DNA from: Sugiyamaella lignohabitans
Lineage: Eukaryota; Ascomycota; Dipodascomycetes; Dipodascales; Trichomonascaceae
DNA length: 64,000 nucleotides
NCBI RefSeq assembly: GCF_001640025.1
Contig: NC_031674.1
Location: forward strand, 496,001 to 560,000
Reading direction: 5' to 3'
Shown here: positions 29,656 through 39,971 of the stretch, one piece after another
How the letters are laid out: every line of letters starts with the position of its first letter
Numbering within the stretch: position 1 is the first letter of the stretch
The notes under the pieces: generated by a model
Databases searched by the model: none
What the model was told of the DNA's origin: nothing
What the model saw: only the letters and a program-made list of their open reading frames with translations
Position numbers and translations under genes: made by a program

Positions 29656-30498
29656 ATGAATCTTTTACTTCCAATCTTAGTATTTGCGTTGCCACGATTC
29701 ATCTGGTCGATTATTACCAGAACAATTCCATATGGTGCTCCTTTTGATTTGACAAACAAAAATATCACCTTCCTGATTTCGCACCCTGATGATGAAGTTA
29801 TGTTCTTTGGCCCTTCATTGGCCCTACTAACGATTCCTGAGTTCAATAATACTGTCTCAATTGTGTCATTATCTTCAGGAAACTCCGAGGGTCTTGGCGC
29901 TACCAGAAAGATAGAGTTGGCAAGAAGCGCCTGGTATTTTGCAATCCCTCCTTCGCGTCTCTTCGTTGTTGAGAATGAAGAAGATTTCCCTGATTCAATG
30001 GAGGCTGCTTGGGATCCCAAATTGATCTCTGATGTATTGGGAGATATTCCTGCTATTTCTAATACTGATGCTATTGTTACTTTCGACTCTCAAGGTGTTT
30101 CTGCCCATACGAACCACATTGCTACTGGTAAGGGTGCCTCTCTGTATGTCCAAGAGCACAGTGATGTTGGACTTTGGAAACTCGAGACCGTGTCCATCTA
30201 TCGTAAATATCTGATGTTTTTCGATGCATTCATCAGTTACTATGCTGTTCCTTGGGTAAGAAAGGTCCATGAACAGATTTATGACAGTGAATGGGCTGCT
30301 AAGTACGACCTGCTCAAGCACATTCCTGAGCCCACCGCTGAACCTGTCCGTGCATCAATTATCTCCCGACAGGTTCAATTTACCCAGGCGAAGTCTGCCA
30401 TGATTAAGGCTCATGAATCACAAATGAAATGGTACAGACATGGATGGGTGATCTTTTCTCGCTACATGATTGTTAACGATCTTATCAAGGAAAATTAG
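29656..30498 (+). CDS. GPI12: N-acetylglucosaminyl-phosphatidylinositol de-N-acetylase
   Basis: 280 residues from the ATG at 29656; the frame is open from 29608 with a GTG. An N-terminal membrane anchor (LLLPILVFALPRFIWSII) is followed by the PIG-L/LmbE motifs: SHPDDEVMFF (about residues 49-58) with the metal-binding HPDDE, SSGNSEGLGATRKIEL, and TFDSQGVSAHTNHIATG with the catalytic histidines. The enzyme carries out the second step of GPI-anchor synthesis on the cytosolic face of the ER. Length and layout match Gpi12/PIG-L. Confidence 0.93.
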   Translation: MNLLLPILVFALPRFIWSIITRTIPYGAPFDLTNKNITFLISHPDDEVMFFGPSLALLTIPEFNNTVSIVSLSSGNSEGLGATRKIELARSAWYFAIPPSRLFVVENEEDFPDSMEAAWDPKLISDVLGDIPAISNTDAIVTFDSQGVSAHTNHIATGKGASLYVQEHSDVGLWKLETVSIYRKYLMFFDAFISYYAVPWVRKVHEQIYDSEWAAKYDLLKHIPEPTAEPVRASIISRQVQFTQAKSAMIKAHESQMKWYRHGWVIFSRYMIVNDLIKEN

Positions 30499-30665
30499 AT
30501 ATTAATACAAGTAGCTTCGCTTTTTCTCTTTCGACGACTGGGGCTTCGTCCTAAAACTTCATCACTCCTACTGAACAGGAGGTCACAGGAGTTTGTTGGA
30601 GTAGTTTAGATAATACAACGGGCAGGTTTTGTGCTCATAAATCATACATTCAGTATATCGTAACT

Positions 30666-32402
30666 TTAAACAGTGTCCAACCTGGCACTATTGGTTTTAT
30701 TTACATTCGAGTCAAAGGGGTTAGTCTCGCCATGAATGCTGTTGTCATGTAAGTCGTGACTGCTAGACTTTGTATTAGAATTCGTCTCGTTAGGGCTTCT
30801 CTCAGCTATCAATCGTTGTATAGTACTTGACGTATTGACATATTTAATTAAGTTTTCACGAACCTGTTCAAACTCGCCAAGGGCCTGTGACCACTCATTG
30901 ACAATGCTTACTGCTTCGTCAATTTGACCCTGTCTGGCGATTCCTTTGACTGCCTTTTGAAGATTGCGTCGTGCTATCTCCAGCCGGTGGGGATTACCAG
31001 AATTCAAGATTTCTGGGATATCTGCTATAAGGTCCTCATATTTTTCGTTCGAGTCAAAAAATCGGCCTCGAAGACGATACATTTCGTCAGTCGGTTTAAT
31101 TCCGTATTGTTCAGTCATGATAGTCCACACATTTTCAAATGTGTCCGCCGGTGTAAATGCTCCCTCTATGGGCCTTTGAGTAATGAATGCCCAAGAAAGT
31201 ACAGCAGACCACAGATGGATAGCCTTTCCACCGCGGCTTCCTCCACTTATATCGATCCGGTATTCTTTTTGTAATCTATTCATGAGTCTCAATGCTTCAG
31301 TGACCTTACCATTCATGCAAAATCCGTCAATAACTGCCTTTAGTGTAGAGATTGTTGGAGCCAGTGGCGAGTCTTTACTGGGTCTTAATTGTTTCCTATA
31401 TTTGCTTCTTGATCTTCTCAATACATTGGGTTCAGTAGTGATATGCCATATTGACCAGATAATAGATCGCACGTCAGCTAAGTCACCTTTTTGGCAGAGA
31501 TATAATATGACAAGTTCGTAGGTACGTGCGTTGGGATGAATATTATTTTCAAGCATGTTCCCAAGTAACCTTACAGCATCATTTACAGCTAGAGGCGTCT
31601 CGTCAGGTTTGAACATGCGGAACTCATTTCTCTTAACTTGCATTCCTGCCCATTGTCGCCAGAATTTCGGGTATGCGTTACATGTCGTCATAATATACTT
31701 GTTCCAAAGATCTGTACTGTGTAATGAGACCGGTAAGTTGGTTTGAACTTCATTCCAAATTTGATCTATGCTATCGTAGTCGTGAGCTTTGAATGCACAT
31801 TCTATCAAGCGCGCGTAGTCATGAGCCTGTAACTTATGTCCTGATGCCTTAATAGCAGATGCGATTTTTTGTGCTAAAGGCCAATACTGTGGAGCCTTAA
31901 TGGGACCCAATGGAATCATGGCAAGTAACTGACTACATTGAGTAGCCGTGAAGTGACTCAACCCATTCTCATCTTCATCTATTAACTTTTGAAATGTATG
32001 CAACGCTGAATTCAAGTCTTTCGACGCAATGAACTGCCCTAATCTCTCTACATTTGGTGAATGTGATACCGAAGGAATTATAGGCGATCCCAGTCTTCCG
32101 TGTGCAGTGGCTACTTCAGAGCGTTTGAAAATGCTTGTTGGGTCTCCTCTGAACTTCTGATCCAAGTCAGTTTCTAGGTGATCCGACGGCATTGAAGCAT
32201 CAACAAGTCCACTCTTCAGGCCCTCCAGGTCAAATGGCTCTCGATATGGCTCACTTCGAATAAAAATATCTTTAGCAAAAGGTTGCGAAGTGGACATGAG
32301 TTTGGTCTCATTTCTCAAAAAATTGCTTGCCGTAGACTTGAGCGACCGAGCCACTGCCGAGCTGACCAGTAATGGTCCTGCCCTGCTACACCGCGTAATC
32401 AT
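30666..32402 (-). CDS. Mitochondrial pentatricopeptide repeat (PPR) protein
   Basis: 578 residues from the ATG at 32402; the frame reaches 32498 only from a GTG. The N-terminus (MITRCSRAGPLLVSSAVARSL) is basic, amphipathic and free of acids, as in mitochondrial presequences. The body consists of helical repeats with PPR spacing, for example HPNARTYELVILYLCQKGDLADV and APTISTLKAVIDGFCMNGKVTEALRLMNRL. Yeast PPR proteins bind organelle mRNAs for processing, stability or translation. I cannot assign it to a specific orthologue. It converges with GPI12. Confidence 0.8.
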   Translation of the reverse strand: MITRCSRAGPLLVSSAVARSLKSTASNFLRNETKLMSTSQPFAKDIFIRSEPYREPFDLEGLKSGLVDASMPSDHLETDLDQKFRGDPTSIFKRSEVATAHGRLGSPIIPSVSHSPNVERLGQFIASKDLNSALHTFQKLIDEDENGLSHFTATQCSQLLAMIPLGPIKAPQYWPLAQKIASAIKASGHKLQAHDYARLIECAFKAHDYDSIDQIWNEVQTNLPVSLHSTDLWNKYIMTTCNAYPKFWRQWAGMQVKRNEFRMFKPDETPLAVNDAVRLLGNMLENNIHPNARTYELVILYLCQKGDLADVRSIIWSIWHITTEPNVLRRSRSKYRKQLRPSKDSPLAPTISTLKAVIDGFCMNGKVTEALRLMNRLQKEYRIDISGGSRGGKAIHLWSAVLSWAFITQRPIEGAFTPADTFENVWTIMTEQYGIKPTDEMYRLRGRFFDSNEKYEDLIADIPEILNSGNPHRLEIARRNLQKAVKGIARQGQIDEAVSIVNEWSQALGEFEQVRENLIKYVNTSSTIQRLIAERSPNETNSNTKSSSHDLHDNSIHGETNPFDSNVNKTNSARLDTV

Positions 32403-32969
32403 AATCTGTGTATTTAGCTTGACGAGTCTGATAGTGCTTCTCAAAATAGGTCGCTCGACAATCGAGCACCTCAGATTATTTGTCGAGATGAAGCACACCG
32501 AACTCGGTTATAACAGCATCAACCCCTCACCTCCATACTCCGAAATTTTCAGTGACAAAATGACATGGGTAAGGGTTGCGCATCAGTACAAAATTCTCTC
32601 TCCCGTTAACCAACTGGTTCACCGAAACATTAATTTCACACAAAGTCAAAAGTTATATTAATAGTTTACATAGGAACCATTCACGACTCGAGCGCAAGCG
32701 AGAGGAGCAACGGGTCTGGGCGGATCCCAGCTGCCTTAAGCATATCCCTCATAAGCTTGTTCGTTTATTGGTGAAATTTTCCAGCTGCCCGAGCAAACTA
32801 GAAAAGAGAGAGATATTAATTTTAATAATATTTTATTTTTTGACTATTTATTCTATCAATATTATCTTTTTTTCAACAAAGTCCAATCTCTATAATTATG
32901 AACCGAAACCTTCAAGAAGACTAAAAACAAATAAAAAAAACAGAAAATGCTTTGTGTCGTTAATTAGAT
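32403..32969. other. Intergenic region PPR gene / YEF3
   Basis: 567 bp. It holds one degenerate reverse GC-rich half-element (32684-32736) and a very AT-rich YEF3 3' flank from 32820. Confidence 0.6.
32684..32736 (-). repeat. Degenerate solitary GC-rich half-element, reverse
   Basis: Starts CGACTCGAGCGCAAGCGAGA, then a shortened GGGTCTGGGCGGATCCCAGC core. The outer arm is eroded to CTGCCTT. No forward partner was found nearby, so this is probably an old copy. Confidence 0.75.
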
Positions 32970-35900
32970 TTAGAATTCGTCATCAGAAGAGACGTAAGCA
33001 TCACCGAGCTCCTTCTTCTTCTTCATTCTCTCCTTCTTCTTCTTTCTCAACTCAGCAGCAGACAACTTCTTAGCCTTCTTCTTAGCCTCAATCTTGTTAC
33101 CGAAAGCATCGAACTTGTCTTCCTCATCTTCCTTTTGATCAAGACGAGGACCAGCACCTTGACCGGTAACCCAGTTGTGGCCGGAAGGAGTCATCTTACC
33201 GTCCAAAACGGCCCAGACTTCCTCAGTCAAGTTCTTGGTGAACTCGGCAGAGTGGGTAATGATAACAACACCACCCTCGAACTCCTTGATAGCCTTGGAC
33301 AAAGCACCAAGAGAGTCTCTGTCAAGATAATTGGTAGGTTCGTCAAGAACGATCAAGTGAGGACGTTGCCAAGTACAGGCAGCCAAGACAAGCTTGACCT
33401 TTTGACCACCGGAAAGACCACGGATACGGGAGTGAGAAACAAGCTCGGCCTCAAGACCCAACATGGCACAGTGGCTCTCAATCTCCTTACGAGTAAGAGG
33501 ACGGAATTGACCAGAAGCAAGAGCCTCCTTCATATCAACCTCAGCAACAAGCTTGGAGTGAGTCTCGATAAGCTCGGAACGGGGAATCCAGGCATTGTCG
33601 ACAGAACCCATAGCAATCCATCTCTCGTTCTTCATGCCAATGTTCTCACCAAGGAAGAAGGAACATTCATACTCGTAAGAGTTCTTGAACTTTCTTCTGG
33701 CAAGGACCTCGTTAACACGTCTGGGAGTACCCTCGATCTTGTAAATCTTGTTCATGGCCTCCTCATCAGACTCGGAAATCTGTCTGTTGGCACGGTCCAT
33801 GGTCTCTCTGTCCTCACCAGTTTGGAAACGCCATTGAATATACTCAGAAGGAGTCTTGTCAAGGTGGTTATCAATGTGGGCGAAAGCGTGTTGCTTAATG
33901 TAGGCAATACGACAGTTCTCGTGGACGTAGACGTCACCAGAGGTGGGGAGAAGCTCACCAGTCAAGACGTTGATAAGAGTGGACTTACCAGCACCATTGG
34001 GACCAATAACGGCAATACGAGAAGAAAGAGAACATTGGAAGTTAATATCTCTAATTTGGGGCTTGGAGGTACCAGGGTATTGGAAGGACATGTTGGAAAC
34101 CTTGACAATAGCCTTTTGCTTAGTCTTGACACCCTCAAGGTAACCAGGCTCAGGGAACTTGAACTCAAGGTCAGAAGCACCAAGCTCGTAGTAAGACTTG
34201 GCGGCAGGGACCTTCTTGACGAACTCGGAAAGGTTACCCTTGTACTTTCTAAGCTTGTATCTCTCGTAGTGGATAATATATTGACAGACCTTGTCCAAGA
34301 AACCAGAGTCGTGAGAGACAATGATAGAAGTAATGTTACAGGTGGTCAAGTAGTTGATCAACCAAGCAACGTTGACGGTATCCAAGTGATTGGTAGGCTC
34401 ATCGAGCAACAAGATATCAGCGTTACGGAGGACGGCAGTGGCAAGAGCCAACTTCATCTTCCAACCACCAGACAAAGAGGTGATGGGCATCTCAGTCATA
34501 CCATTGACGAAACCGAACTCAACCAAAGTCTTGGTAACAGTCTCCTTGGAACCAACCTCCTCACCGGCGGTGGCGATAACGTAGTCAACAACGTTGGTGT
34601 CGGCGTGGGTACCATCGATATCGTGCTCGACGTAGACAGTCTTACACTCATCTTGAGTAGGGAAACCCTCGACTTGACCGTTGGCAATAGCTCTCATAAG
34701 AGTAGACTTACCAGCACCGTTAGGACCACAGAGACCATAACGACGGGCACGCTTAAGACGGAGTTGGGTACGGTTAAGCAAGATCTTGGCACCATAAGCA
34801 AGAGAGAACTCACAGTTACACAAGTCCTCACCCTCGTCATCCTCCTCATCGAAGGCAGGGCCACCAGGAATGTTGGCAACAGACTTCTTACGGAGCTCCT
34901 CAATCAAAGTACGAGCCTCACCGTCGTGGAGGAAGACAACAAGGAAGGGACGAAGAGTCTCAGCCCAGTCACCCTCATTGATAAGACGCTCGTCAATAAG
35001 GTCACCAGCAATGGCAGCAGCATACTCAATGATAACATCGAATCTCTTGTCAACCTTCTTGTCCTTGAGCAAGTCCTTAATGATAGCCAAGTTGACACCA
35101 GTGTCACCGGCAGTGGAGATCTCAGGAATCTTGTCATCGTCACCAATCTCACCAACACGCTTCAAGGTGTTGATGGCACGGAGAGTAACGTCACGAGCCT
35201 CAGGATCGGCAATGTTGGAGTAGTTTTGCTTCAAGGCAGGGTAAAGCTTGGACAAGAAAGGAGCAACGACTTGTGGGTCATCGACCAACTTACACATGTT
35301 ATCGGCAATGACAGCAGCCTTACGCTTGATAGCAGTATCACGCTCAGCCAAACCACGGGACAAAAGAGGAACCATGATGGAAAGAGTGGCAGTGGTGACC
35401 TCGGAAACGAAAGTAGTGGCACCGAGCAAGTGGACGGTCTCAGGAACCTCAGTAGGCTTGGCAATACAAGCAATAAGAGCAGGAATGAAGTTAATGATAT
35501 CCTTGTTGTCAATAGTCTCAGTAGACTTGGTGATGGTGGCAGTAGCAGCCTTCTTAACCTCGGGCTTAGTATCCCACATGGCCTCAGACAAGACAGGGAT
35601 CAACTCAGGCATACGAAGAGCGATTTGATCACGAGCAGAGTCGACAAGGATGGAAAGAGCCTCCAAAGCAGCAACCTTCTCAGTCCACTTGTTAGAGTTG
35701 GCAATAGAGTTGGTCAAGTGAGGCAACAAAGCCTTGACGGCGTGAGGAGTGACATTCTTGGCCAACTCCTTGACAGCCAAAGAAGCAGCGTCACGCACCT
35801 CGACGTTCTTGTCACCAGCCTTCTCCAAGACATCAGAAGTCAAAGAAACCAACAAAGGCTCAACAGAAGGAGCCAATTCCTTGGAAGCGGCAATAGAACC

Positions 35901-36134
35901 ATAGGCCTCGATACCATTTTGCTTGGCACGAACGTCCTTCTTGTTGTTGATGGCACCCTTCAAGTCAGCAAAGAACTTCTCAGGCAAATCGTGCTCTTCA
36001 ATAGGACCGTTGATGAAAGAAGCGACGTCGTGAGCGACAGACTTTCTCTCGTCAACGGAATCAGCAACAACGAGCTTAGCAAATAGCTCGTTGAGAACCT
36101 TGATGGACTCTCCCTTTTCAGCAGCAGCGGCCAT
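32970..36134 (-). CDS. YEF3: Translation elongation factor 3 (eEF3)
   Basis: 1054 residues, close to the 1044 of S. cerevisiae Yef3. HEAT repeats cover about 1-320, with a four-helix region after them. Two ABC domains follow, each with GPNGAGKST and LSGG ([10 protein letters not shown] and [10 protein letters not shown]), and [16 protein letters not shown] Walker B motifs. A chromodomain-like insertion sits in the second ABC domain (about 800-870). The C-terminus is lysine-rich ([20 protein letters not shown]), as needed for ribosome binding. This fungal ATPase releases deacylated tRNA from the ribosomal E site. Codon use is extremely biased, indicating very high expression. No intron was seen. 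Confidence 0.98.
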   Translation of the reverse strand: MAAAAEKGESIKVLNELFAKLVVADSVDERKSVAHDVASFINGPIEEHDLPEKFFADLKGAINNKKDVRAKQNGIEAYGSIAASKELAPSVEPLLVSLTSDVLEKAGDKNVEVRDAASLAVKELAKNVTPHAVKALLPHLTNSIANSNKWTEKVAALEALSILVDSARDQIALRMPELIPVLSEAMWDTKPEVKKAATATITKSTETIDNKDIINFIPALIACIAKPTEVPETVHLLGATTFVSEVTTATLSIMVPLLSRGLAERDTAIKRKAAVIADNMCKLVDDPQVVAPFLSKLYPALKQNYSNIADPEARDVTLRAINTLKRVGEIGDDDKIPEISTAGDTGVNLAIIKDLLKDKKVDKRFDVIIEYAAAIAGDLIDERLINEGDWAETLRPFLVVFLHDGEARTLIEELRKKSVANIPGGPAFDEEDDEGEDLCNCEFSLAYGAKILLNRTQLRLKRARRYGLCGPNGAGKSTLMRAIANGQVEGFPTQDECKTVYVEHDIDGTHADTNVVDYVIATAGEEVGSKETVTKTLVEFGFVNGMTEMPITSLSGGWKMKLALATAVLRNADILLLDEPTNHLDTVNVAWLINYLTTCNITSIIVSHDSGFLDKVCQYIIHYERYKLRKYKGNLSEFVKKVPAAKSYYELGASDLEFKFPEPGYLEGVKTKQKAIVKVSNMSFQYPGTSKPQIRDINFQCSLSSRIAVIGPNGAGKSTLINVLTGELLPTSGDVYVHENCRIAYIKQHAFAHIDNHLDKTPSEYIQWRFQTGEDRETMDRANRQISESDEEAMNKIYKIEGTPRRVNEVLARRKFKNSYEYECSFFLGENIGMKNERWIAMGSVDNAWIPRSELIETHSKLVAEVDMKEALASGQFRPLTRKEIESHCAMLGLEAELVSHSRIRGLSGGQKVKLVLAACTWQRPHLIVLDEPTNYLDRDSLGALSKAIKEFEGGVVIITHSAEFTKNLTEEVWAVLDGKMTPSGHNWVTGQGAGPRLDQKEDEEDKFDAFGNKIEAKKKAKKLSAAELRKKKKERMKKKKELGDAYVSSDDEF

Positions 36135-36511
36135 CTTTTTTTTTTGAATTTTTTTTAAAGGTTGAAAATAAATAAATAAAAAAAAGTGGATGAAGAGAGA
36201 AGAAAAAAAAAAAAAATTTAGAAAACTACGAGAAGAAGCTTACTTATATCTAAAATTTTTCCCAAACCACAATATATGCTACCTAAAAAAAAAAATTCCA
36301 TCCCATGCGGCTTGCACCAAAAAATTTTCCACAACCCCCAACCCTGTAAGATAGGAGGTCCCAATAAGATTAGGAGGTGCATTATTGGACGGTTGGGGCA
36401 GGTGGGGCAATATACCGACAAAAAAAATACCCCGTTTGAAATCAGGGCCAACGGAGAGTTAAGGGTGAGAAGCGTGTTGTGAGCAATAAGATTAACTCCC
36501 GCTAGTATCGA

Positions 36512-36576
36512 GGGGGTACGAGGCAGAGAGGGGGGAGGGGCTATAGAGGGGCAAATGGCTAGGGGGTGGCTAGGGG
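36512..36576 (+). other. G-run cluster, possible G-quadruplex
   Basis: Six runs of four or more G within 65 bp on the plus strand, about 380-440 bp upstream of the YEF3 ATG. Loops are 1-11 nt. Confidence 0.45.
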
Positions 36577-37794
36577 TATGCCGGTAATAGCCGAGCCGTC
36601 AGCCAATCCATTAATAGGATATTCAACATGTTCTTACTAACTAAATATCCGTTGATTATCGCTAATGGCTCATCAGTGAGGTGAACCTGGCAGGAACGAC
36701 CTGCCCCGCTACTACCCTAGTGGTCAGTCTATACGCTGGCTGTAACTGGCTGTACTTCCAGTATGGGGGGTGCCGCCGTGCGATAAGAAAGCACATGGCG
36801 GTAACAGGCATCGCATCGCAAGAGCCAGCAGATTTCAGGCAACCTGCAACGTGGACGGCATGCCTCCGGTGACAAAACGTTCGTAACTGTTCGCCGCCCT
36901 TCGCAACTATTCGCAATTGTTCTATCATCTTTTGTGTTTATAATTCTTAAAAGATCTATCAACTTCACCACCCGGAACAGGGTCACCCGAATTATCCTTC
37001 AGGTCACTTCCAGCATGAGGAGCAAGCGGCCAGGGCAATGCCTGCATACACGTATTGGCAATCGATGGTCAGCATTAGATTAATTGAAGTAAGGTTTGAG
37101 AAAGACAATTCACCGGAGCCGTGTTTCAGGTACAAGACAGCTGTAATAGATGCATAAAATTATAATCTTAAGCCACGCGACAGGAGATTAGTAGCGTAAT
37201 TTAATCGGCAGGCAGGAACCAAAATTAGCAGCAATAGTAGTGCCAGCGGTCCGGCATGATAGACAATAAATTTTATTAACCAGATAAATTTCGGCTGTAG
37301 ATGATCATCGCCTGTAATTCCAAACAGGCGAAATTGCCCCACTATCAGCCGCTAAGCCCGATCTGTCATTAAAAAAATGTTCCAACGGCACTCAGCCTCC
37401 GAAACCCGGCTAGCTGGCTAACGAGCTGCCGTCAACCAGCAACTAACTAAAATTCGATCTTTCAAAACAAGGGGATATCACAGCGAGAATGTGTATATTT
37501 GTGTATATCCCGGCTTTTAGCAATCTCTTCTCCCAGAGAGAGTCAACACCACTTCCATTAGCAGATGCTGATTAAAAATACCTCTTTGGAACGTCATGAT
37601 TTGTCCATGCGAGATAAGCCGAGGGCCAACGGCCGCTGCCGGGTGGCAGCTGCATGGAACCCCGTCGGGGCGCATAGACGGCCGTCGCCCTGCAGCGAAG
37701 AACAAAGGCCTGCAGAGAACAATCGATTGTCCTATCTACATTCGGCGAAAAATTCTGCGTTACATGTGACAACACTTCTCGCTCGGGGTCTCTT

Positions 37795-37855
37795 TGCCTC
37801 CGGCGGCTGGGGCTCTGCCCCAGACCCCGTGGCTCCTCTCGCTGCGCTCGAGTCG
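37795..37855 (+). repeat. GC-rich half-element, forward, A-type arm
   Basis: 61 bp, full length, with a TCT central loop like the copy at 644-704. The next copy downstream is the reverse one at 38606-38660, 750 bp away. Confidence 0.9.
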
Positions 37856-38605
37856 GTGGGTGGGGGGTCCCAGGAGCCGGGAAGAGTGTGCTCAACCTCC
37901 CCTGAAGCAGACCCCTGACAAAATATCAGGTTCACTGAACTTCTTCATAGTTAAACTTAGTACTTTACTCCTCTATTTCTTTCTATTTTTCTGTTTGCTT
38001 ACGCCCCTTCTTTGAACTATTTAGTATCTATAACTTTGTAGCCCCAATAATGAGACCTGTTCTAAAAGTCAATGTGAATATGTCATCTATTAACAGTTGG
38101 ACGACCGGAGACTTTAGATAAAGTACCTAACTAATACGAGGTGACTTCTCGACCATCAAGGTGACTAAATAGTAAATAGTCAAATTCAAACAATTGAGAG
38201 ATCACAAATACGTTCCGACAGGGTCAAAATATACTCTCATCTGCAAACACTAAGTAGTGCTACCACGGTTTTCAAGCTGTCAGGAGCTTCAGGTGCTCTC
38301 TCAACTTGCAAAAAGTGTCATCCAACTGATATTTATTGGTGACCCAGTCAGCTCTCAGAGAAAATAGCAATTAGTCTATTTATTTCGAGGCGTAACACGT
38401 TTCCATGGCGCTGTATAGTGTGTTCTCGTTGGAGTACCAATTCATACCACGTAAGGGGCAATAACGAATCACATTTTAGGTGCTAATTAAAGCCATGTTC
38501 ACTTACGAGCCTGCGATTCGAGCGGTTCAAGGCGCCAAAACTCGCTCTGTGGTAGAAAATCATCCCTAACAGACCCACTACCTCTTTTCACGAACCCCAT
38601 GCAAT

Positions 38606-38660
38606 CTCCTGCGAAGCAGGAGCAACGGGGTCTGGGGCGGAGCCCCAGCCGCCGGAGGCA
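38606..38660 (-). repeat. GC-rich half-element, reverse, B-type arm
   Basis: 55 bp starting with the CTCCTGC-GAA-GCAGGAG hairpin and ending CCGGAGGCA, 87 bp upstream of the tRNA-Gln gene. Confidence 0.9.
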
Positions 38661-38747
38661 GGACCCATTGCACCCCTCCAGCACTCCTCCAGAATTAGTT
38701 ATTAGTCCAGTCCGTAACGAAGTGGGTATTTTTCCGGTCAGAAAAAT

Positions 38748-38828
38748 GGTTGCATGGTGTAACGGTTATCACATCAGATTTTGATTTCAAAATCTTCTGG
38801 GAACCCCGGTTCGACTCCGGGTGCGACC
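38748..38828 (+). tRNA. tRNA-Gln(UUG) with a 10-nt intron
   Basis: 81 nt. The acceptor stem GGTTGCA/TGCGACC pairs throughout with one T-G pair. The D arm is GTGTAACGGTTATCAC, and the T arm CCCGG-TTCGACT-CCGGG contains a perfect B box. The anticodon stem TCAGA/TCTGG encloses a 17-nt loop, 10 nt longer than normal. Placing the intron TTTCAAAATC one base after the TTG anticodon restores a 7-nt loop. CAAAA in the intron can pair with TTTTG of the anticodon loop, as usual in tRNA introns. A TTTTT terminator follows within 10 bp. Confidence 0.92.
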
Positions 38829-39070
38829 TTCCTTTTTGAGTTTCCTGAGGAGTACGTTCATTTTTTTGTACGGATTTCCTAAATCAGTGAAATATGTACC
38901 ATGCGAGGTGAGTCTGAATCATTGTCATGTCAGAGGGTGCGTCACAATGCCCCATTAATGGGTCCGATATTATTCCCAAACGGCCCCGCCGCAGCGTGAG
39001 TCTGGGTCGTGGATCACGCCCATCATCCCCACTTTATCAAATCAGTCACTCACTTTCAAACCATCCACCA

Positions 39071-39472
39071 ATGTTGAAGGGAACCTGTTTGTGTGCAAAG
39101 ATCCAGTTCGAGTACACTGGCGACCTGGACCTGACGGTCATCTGCCATTGCGATAAATGCAAGCGGGCCAATGGCACGTTCTTCGCGGTCAATGGTCCAA
39201 TTGAGATGGCCAAATTCAAGCTCACCAGCGGCCATGACGTCCTCAAAGCGTTCCAGTCCTCGCAATTCAAGAAACGGTACTTCTGCGGCAACTGTGGCAG
39301 TCCAATCTACAGTCAGGACGACCGCAACTCATCCATCGGCCGACTCCGACTCGGCACCGTGACCGAGGGTCATATCCCAAAACCGCAGTATCAGATCTAT
39401 AGCAACTACAAATCCAACGTCTACGGCGACATGGCCCACCTCACGAGCTACGGCGAGGCCCCTCCTTCATAG
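39071..39472 (+). CDS. GFA/CENP-V domain protein
   Basis: 133 residues covering one GFA domain. Zinc-binding cysteines are visible in GTCLCAKIQFEY, CHCDKCKRANG and YFCGNCGSPI. The fold is shared by glutathione-dependent formaldehyde-activating enzymes and many uncharacterised proteins; the physiological substrate is not readable here. An upstream in-frame ATG at 38927 would add 48 residues without any domain match, so I prefer 39071, where translation begins directly at MLKGTCLC. The gene is visibly richer in G and C than its neighbours, with codons such as CTG, GAC and ATC, which could reflect acquisition from another fungus or a bacterium. Confidence 0.8.
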   Translation: MLKGTCLCAKIQFEYTGDLDLTVICHCDKCKRANGTFFAVNGPIEMAKFKLTSGHDVLKAFQSSQFKKRYFCGNCGSPIYSQDDRNSSIGRLRLGTVTEGHIPKPQYQIYSNYKSNVYGDMAHLTSYGEAPPS

Positions 39473-39971
39473 CATCCTTAAATTAAAACCACTCTGATTA
39501 CTTTCCAGGAGGTCTGCCTCCGGCGGCTGGGGCTCCGCCCCAGACCCTGGCTGCTCCTCTCGCTTCGCTCGAGTCGTTTCGTGTCCGGTAGCGGCAGTCT
39601 CCTGCGAAGCAGGAGCAACCAGGGTCTGGGGCGGAGCCCCAGCCGCCGGAGGCACGTGGGTTAGCGATATATATGTATATTAACAGAACTCCTATAGTCG
39701 TAACATGAAATAATATGAACAAAGCAAAGAAAAATAATAGAACGTAGTGGGGTGAGAACAATGCTGAAAGAAACAGTACAAAAGGCGCCAGCGTGCTGGC
39801 TGTATCGGGAACTTGTTCTTCTGGTGTAGTAGAGCCAGAGAGGGGTGCAAATATACAAGGCAGGTGTGATAATTACAGTGATACAATTGTGAACAGGGGT
39901 AGCAGGTGCCGCTGGCATGTGAACTGACGCTGACGTTGTCTCGAGAAAAAAAAACCTCACTCTCTTACTGG
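39473..39971. other. Convergent region GFA gene / RCK2 with a composite foldback element
   Basis: 499 bp. The first half is occupied by the 140-bp composite at 39515-39654. The remainder is AT-rich 3' flank without a gene. Confidence 0.6.
39515..39654 (+). repeat. 140-bp composite foldback element (A-forward, 22-nt spacer, B-reverse)
   Basis: A-type forward half 39515-39576, spacer 39577-39598 (begins TTTCGTGTCCGG), B-type reverse half 39599-39654. The termini TGCCTCCGGCGG...CCGCCGGAGGCA are perfect inverted repeats. It sits just 3' of the GFA gene stop. No clear target-site duplication was seen. Confidence 0.9.

Larger units (their letters stand above)
36135..38747. other. 2.6 kb gene-poor region upstream of YEF3
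   Basis: The first 160 bp are A/T homopolymer-rich promoter sequence of YEF3. A G-run cluster lies at 36512-36576. GC-rich half-elements are at 37795-37855 and 38606-38660. No open frame in this stretch shows a recognisable domain. Confidence 0.6.

Noticed and set aside
33135..36086. 983-codon open frame on the plus strand antisense to YEF3
   Set aside because: It is a mirror of the biased YEF3 codons, which rarely produce stops on the complementary strand. Its translation is a low-complexity mix of L, S, T, V and G with no domain, and YEF3 is certain.
38927..39070. 48-codon N-terminal extension of the GFA gene
   Set aside because: It has an ATG but no similarity, and the domain begins directly at the second ATG with a typical length for the family. 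It remains possible.
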